NCBI GenBank assembly: GCA_019241915.1
Contig: JAFAWI010000105.1
Location: forward strand, 1-9,961
Reading direction: 5' to 3'
From: Alphaproteobacteria bacterium
GTDB taxonomy: Bacteria > Pseudomonadota > Alphaproteobacteria > ATCC43930 > CGMCC-115725
Length of the DNA: 9,961 nucleotides
Shown here in pieces: positions 7,061-9,961 of this stretch. Numbering within the stretch: position 1 is the stretch's first letter; each line of letters opens with the position of its first letter. Below the pieces are notes generated by a model. The model was not told where the DNA came from. It saw nothing but the letters and a program-made list of their open reading frames with translations, and ran no database searches. Made by a program: the position numbers and the translations under genes.

Positions 7061-7756
7061 TCATCGGCGATCCGCGGGCAGCAAGGCCATCGCGAAATAG
7101 GGCACGGCTGCCGGATCGATATCGGCGAAGCGCGCGACCCGCTCGCGCTCCAGACTGGCGCGCTCGACATAGATGGTGCGCTCCAGCAGACCAAGCTCGT
7201 CGAGCACCGCGCGCACCTTGCCGGCATGACGGCCAAGCTTGAGGATCGCGGCGGCCTCACACCCGCCGAGGCGGCGACGCAGCTCGGCTTGCGTCAGCGT
7301 CGCCGGGATCACCGTCACGGTGTCGTCACGCGCGACCAGCGGCGCCGCAGCGGCGGCAGCGCACGCGGTCAGCGAAGAGACGCCGGGCACGACCTCGACC
7401 CGATAGCGCGGCGCCAGCCGCGTGAAGATCAACGCAAAGCTGCCGTAGAAGAACGGGTCGCCTTGGCACAACACAGCGACATCCGACCCCTGGTCGAGTT
7501 CCGCGGCGATCGCGGCGGCCGCCCCGTCATAGATGTCGTCCGGCGGCGGACCCGGCCGCATCGGAAAGTCGATGGCGATCTCGCGCTGCTCCGGACGCAG
7601 CCAGGCGGCAACGATGCCGCGGGCAAAACTGGCGCCGCCCTTGGGTGCAGGATAGGCAACGACGGCGGCGCCACGCAGCAGACGCAGCGCCTTCAACGTG
7701 ACCAGCTCCGGGTCTCCCGGACCCAGTCCGAGGCCAAACAGCCTACCTGCGTTCAT
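7061..7756 (-). CDS. cobI: Precorrin-2 C20-methyltransferase (CobI/CbiL)
   Basis: This 231-residue SAM-dependent methyltransferase adds the C20 methyl to (cobalt-)precorrin-2, giving precorrin-3A, the first step after CobA. Visible motifs are LFGLGLGPGDPELVTLKAL (6-24), AYPAPKGGASFARGI (35-49, the CobI/CbiL substrate-loop hallmark), VAVLCQGDPFFYGSF (93-107), VEVVPGVSSLTACAAA (119-134) and a closing region with YFAMALLPADRR. Length is normal for the family. The ATG at 7756 directly abuts the TAG stop of the upstream glycosyltransferase (no intervening base), with a modest GAGAAG site at 7768-7763, six bases before the start. Downstream it meets the mutarotase. CobI and CbiL are homologous; sequence by eye does not decide metal-free versus cobalt substrate. 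Confidence 0.95.
   Translation of the reverse strand: MNAGRLFGLGLGPGDPELVTLKALRLLRGAAVVAYPAPKGGASFARGIVAAWLRPEQREIAIDFPMRPGPPPDDIYDGAAAAIAAELDQGSDVAVLCQGDPFFYGSFALIFTRLAPRYRVEVVPGVSSLTACAAAAAAPLVARDDTVTVIPATLTQAELRRRLGGCEAAAILKLGRHAGKVRAVLDELGLLERTIYVERASLERERVARFADIDPAAVPYFAMALLPADRR
7062..7073 (-). repeat. Direct repeat copy 1 (GGATCGCCGATG), at the end of cobI
   Basis: This copy overlaps the last codons of cobI. Its ATG (7064-7062) is followed directly by a second ATG, and the cobI stop TGA (7063-7061) lies inside these two codons. It therefore has the form of a coupled stop/start junction, the alternative start for the mutarotase. Confidence 0.7.
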
Positions 7757-9424
7757 CTAGCGCTTCTCGATCCGATACAGCGTCAGCACCATGCGCTGGC
7801 CGTTCGAATAGTCGGTGCCGCTGACGCTGTCGACCGCCATCGCCGCGAGCCCGCGCTGCGCCAGCGTCCGCTCGAATACCGGCGTCTGCCGCTCTTCAAC
7901 AAGCGCCATGCCGCCGGCCTCTGTCGCCGCGGCATCGGCCGTCGCCGTCCGCAGCCGCCCATCGAGCAGGAAGACAAGGCTCGGCTCGTTGTAGCCGATC
8001 ACCACCGGCGGCGCGCCGGCAGCCGCGGGGTGACGCGCGATCAGTGCGGCCGCCGTGCGGCTGAGCCACAGCCGGTCGAGGCTGGGCACCACGAGCGCCG
8101 CCGGCACGATCAGTGCAACCGCAAGGCCGGCGAGGAGAGCCACTGTCCCGATGGGACAGTGCCTGCGGCAGAGGCTGACGCCGACGAGCGCCGCCACGGC
8201 CGCTGCCCCGGTGATGCTCGGCCAGACGGCGCCGGTGCCGAACGCGACCGGCAACGCGATCAAAGCGGCGGCGAGGCCGAGAGTCACGGCGGCCCAGACG
8301 ACGCGGGCTACGATGCGGAGCAGCCGCGCGATGAGGCCTTCGGCGGCCGCGCTTTCGCTCATCGCCGCAGCGGCGAGCAGCGCCAGCGCCGGATACAGCG
8401 GCAGCGCGTAATGGGGCAGTTTGGTCGGGACCAGTTCGAGCACGACCCAGGCCGGCACCAACCAGGCGAGCAAAAAACGCGATGCCGGATTGCCGCAGTT
8501 TTGCCAGCCGCGCTGCAACGCCGGCACCAGGGCGAGCGAACCGGGCCAAAACGTCACCATCGCCAGCACCAGGTAATAGAGCGGCGGCGCTCCGTGCGCC
8601 TCCCGTGCGCCGACAATCTTCGCCCAGAAATCATGACCGACCGAGCCGGCGAGAAACTGCCCCTGCGTGGCATGCTGGATGGCGTAGAGCCAAGGCGCGA
8701 CCGCAAGCAGCGCAGCGGCCCCGCCGACGAACGGGCGCAGGTCGCGCAGCCATTGCGCGTCGCGATCGGCCAGCCACAGTGTCGTACCGGTGGCCAGCGC
8801 CAGCCCCGGCCCGATCGGGCCCTTGAGATAAATCGCCGCGATCTCACCCAGCCAGAATACCGCGGCGATGCCGCGGCCAACGCCCGCACCGGTGCGGGCG
8901 CGGACATAGCAGAGACCGAGCGCGCCCTGCGCCGCGGTCGTGGCGGCGAGCAGCGCTGCATCGGTCTTGGCTATATGCGCCTCGGCGATCGTCGCGAGGG
9001 CGCAGCCGAGCAGTGCCGCGGCGACGAACGCGGTTGGCGCGGCGGCGGCCGGATCACCCGCCGCCAGCAACGCACGCCCCAAGCCGAAGACCAGCAGCAC
9101 AGCAGCGACGGCGCCGATCAACGAGGGCAGCCGGTACGGCCAGATCGCGGTCGAATGCGGATCGCTGAATGCGGCGACCGCGGCCGCCTGGAGCCAATAG
9201 ACACCGGCCGGCTTGTTGTTGCGCGGCCCGTCGCGGAACCGGATGTCGAGGAAGTCGCCGCTCTCCAGCATCTGCCGGCTTGCCTGCGCGAAGCGCGCCT
9301 CGTCGCGATCGAGCACCGGCAGCGCTGCCTGGCCGGGCAAATAAAGGCACAGGCACAGCGCCACCAGCAGCGGGTAGGGCCGCCAGCCGATAAGCCATGC
9401 TCCGCCCGCCGACCGGGTGTTCAA
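7757..9424 (-). CDS. ArnT-like membrane glycosyltransferase (GT-C fold, family 39/83)
   Basis: This 555-residue polytopic membrane protein has the pattern of ArnT/PMT glycosyltransferases, which move a sugar from a polyprenyl-phosphate carrier to lipid A, glycans or proteins on the periplasmic side. After the first membrane helix (about 14-36) comes the catalytic loop LDRDEARFAQASRQMLESGDF (38-58) with the acidic DE pair, then NNKPAGVYWLQ (69-79). Further landmarks are AHIAKTDAALLA (149-160), YLKGPIGPGLALA (199-211), GHDFWAKIVGAREAHGAPPLYYLVL (263-287) and PTKLPHYALPLYPALALLAA (333-352), then more helices and a soluble C-terminal domain (about 445-555). The start is inferred as TTG 9424, which overlaps the cobL stop (TTGA). 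No in-frame ATG precedes the catalytic loop; the frame continues upstream antisense-free inside cobL but is arginine-rich and not membrane-like. Acceptor and donor are unknown. Confidence 0.9.
   Translation of the reverse strand: MNTRSAGGAWLIGWRPYPLLVALCLCLYLPGQAALPVLDRDEARFAQASRQMLESGDFLDIRFRDGPRNNKPAGVYWLQAAAVAAFSDPHSTAIWPYRLPSLIGAVAAVLLVFGLGRALLAAGDPAAAAPTAFVAAALLGCALATIAEAHIAKTDAALLAATTAAQGALGLCYVRARTGAGVGRGIAAVFWLGEIAAIYLKGPIGPGLALATGTTLWLADRDAQWLRDLRPFVGGAAALLAVAPWLYAIQHATQGQFLAGSVGHDFWAKIVGAREAHGAPPLYYLVLAMVTFWPGSLALVPALQRGWQNCGNPASRFLLAWLVPAWVVLELVPTKLPHYALPLYPALALLAAAAMSESAAAEGLIARLLRIVARVVWAAVTLGLAAALIALPVAFGTGAVWPSITGAAAVAALVGVSLCRRHCPIGTVALLAGLAVALIVPAALVVPSLDRLWLSRTAAALIARHPAAAGAPPVVIGYNEPSLVFLLDGRLRTATADAAATEAGGMALVEERQTPVFERTLAQRGLAAMAVDSVSGTDYSNGQRMVLTLYRIEKR
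8141..8161. repeat. Perfect inverted repeat inside the glycosyltransferase gene
   Basis: CACTGTCCC and GGGACAGTG form perfect 9-bp arms around a 3-base centre GAT. The dyad lies in codons for the segment RHCPIGTVAL between membrane helices. It could fold as a hairpin in mRNA or be a dyad protein-binding site. No T-run follows on either strand, so it is not a classical intrinsic terminator. Function is unknown and chance occurrence in this GC-rich DNA is possible. Confidence 0.6.
8881..8900. repeat. Perfect 20-bp palindrome inside the glycosyltransferase gene
   Basis: CGCCCGCACCGGTGCGGGCG equals its own reverse complement with no spacer. It encodes part of the loop RARTGAGVGR before a membrane segment. 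All but two positions are G or C. I assign no function. Confidence 0.6.
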
Positions 9425-9961
9425 CTCGGCTTGACCGCAGCCAGTTGCGTGACGGCGGCGAGCGGGCGCCATCCTTGATGGGTGCCGAGCGGACCGGCGC
9501 GGCTCACCGCAAGCCGGGTCAGGCAGCCGCCGTGCCGCGTCTGCCACTCGAGCAGCACGCGCTCGCCGCCGATGCTGATCACGTTCGCCACCAACCGGCC
9601 GCCCGGCCGCAGCGCCGCCCAGGCCGCGGGCAGGAGCCCCGGCTCGGCGATTCCCCCGCCGACGAACACCGCATCGGGCGTCGGCAGCCCGGCAAGTGCG
9701 TCCGGCGCGCTGCCGTGCACGATCCGCAATTGCGGCACGCCGAGCGCGGCGGCGTTGCGCGCAATGCGCGCGGCGCGCGGCGCGGCGCGCTCGATCGCGA
9801 CCGCGGCGAGCCCCGCGTCGGCGCGCAGCCATTCGATTGCGACCGAGCCGCTGCCGGCGCCGACGTCCCACAGCGTCTCGCCGGGCAGCGGCGCCAAGGC
9901 CGCCAAGGTCGCCGCGCGCACCTCGCGCTTGGTGAGCTGCCCGTCGCTTTCGAACGCGTCG
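9421..9961 (-). CDS. cobL: Precorrin-6B C5,15-methyltransferase (decarboxylating), C-terminal CbiT domain (5' end outside window)
   Basis: The frame enters from the right edge and ends at TGA 9423-9421, giving about 180 residues. It begins DAFESDGQLTKREVRAATLAAL, the conserved entry to the CbiT-like domain, followed by the class I methyltransferase SAM loop LWDVGAGSGSVAIEW. Further along are an acidic strand end AVAIERAAPRA, APDAL, PDAVFVGGG and GGRLVANVISI, typical of CbiT/CobL C-termini. This domain methylates C15 and decarboxylates the C12 acetate; in CobL a second, N-terminal CbiE-type domain methylates C5. That N-terminal half would lie past the right edge, so a stand-alone cbiT cannot be excluded from these bases. 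The stop overlaps the inferred TTG start of the glycosyltransferase, so this is the most upstream visible gene of the leftward run. Confidence 0.92.
   Translation of the reverse strand, partial: DAFESDGQLTKREVRAATLAALAPLPGETLWDVGAGSGSVAIEWLRADAGLAAVAIERAAPRAARIARNAAALGVPQLRIVHGSAPDALAGLPTPDAVFVGGGIAEPGLLPAAWAALRPGGRLVANVISIGGERVLLEWQTRHGGCLTRLAVSRAGPLGTHQGWRPLAAVTQLAAVKPS

Noticed and set aside
5364..7100. 578-codon plus-strand frame across cbiG, the mutarotase and the end of cobI
   Set aside because: It crosses two gene junctions on the opposite strand and has no domain; an open frame of this length is common at this GC content.
7226..9478. 750-codon open frame on the plus strand opposite the glycosyltransferase and cobI
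   Set aside because: It is antisense to two genes with clear family motifs. Its translation is arginine- and glutamine-rich without any domain, as expected from high-GC antisense frames.
9425..9871. Upstream extension of the glycosyltransferase within cobL
   Set aside because: The added part is arginine-rich shadow sequence of cobL in another frame; GT-C enzymes start just before the first membrane helix.
1..9961. tRNA, rRNA, CRISPR array, insertion sequence or attachment site
   Set aside because: I saw no cloverleaf, no regularly spaced repeats, no transposase-like product and no flanking duplications; nearly every base is inside a recognised gene.

Overview
The window is a nearly gap-free stretch of a high-GC genome (roughly 70% G+C by eye) and is almost entirely a cobalamin (vitamin B12) corrin-ring biosynthesis locus. 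The protein sequences, the GTG/TTG starts and the tight 4-base gene overlaps suggest an alphaproteobacterium; I would not name a genus.

Layout. 1-224 (+): end of a glutathione S-transferase-family gene. 292-1080 (-): cobA (uroporphyrinogen-III C-methyltransferase), convergent with it. A 61-bp divergent region (1081-1141) then separates cobA from a rightward trio: cbiD (1142-2230), cobK/cbiJ (2227-3006) and an exported ankyrin-repeat protein (3003-3584), each joined to the next by a 4-base overlap. Convergent to these, with a 12-bp gap, is a leftward run. In transcription order it is cobL (cut by the right edge, 9961-9421), an ArnT-like GT-C glycosyltransferase (9424-7757), cobI (7756-7061), a hexose-6-phosphate mutarotase (7022-6144), a cbiG-cobJ fusion (6157-4349) and cobM (4352-3597). 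No stretch above 70 bp lacks a gene.

How the genes work together. CobA makes precorrin-2. CobI, the CobJ domain, CobM, CbiD and CobL carry out the ring methylations, CobK the ring reduction, the CbiG domain the lactone opening, and CobL also the decarboxylation. CbiD with CbiG, and no visible CobG/CobZ or CobF, matches the logic of the cobalt-early ('anaerobic') route, although several proteins look like Cob-type family members. Cobalt insertion and the CobH/CbiC mutase step are not in the window.

The three non-corrin genes (ankyrin protein, glycosyltransferase, mutarotase) are embedded between cob genes at coupled or near-coupled junctions, so they are probably co-transcribed. I see no mobile element, CRISPR, RNA gene or cobalamin riboswitch, and no clear evidence of a wholly new system. 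The best leads are the embedded passengers, the mixed pathway genotype, a duplicated start-site sequence ahead of the mutarotase, and two perfect dyads inside the glycosyltransferase gene.
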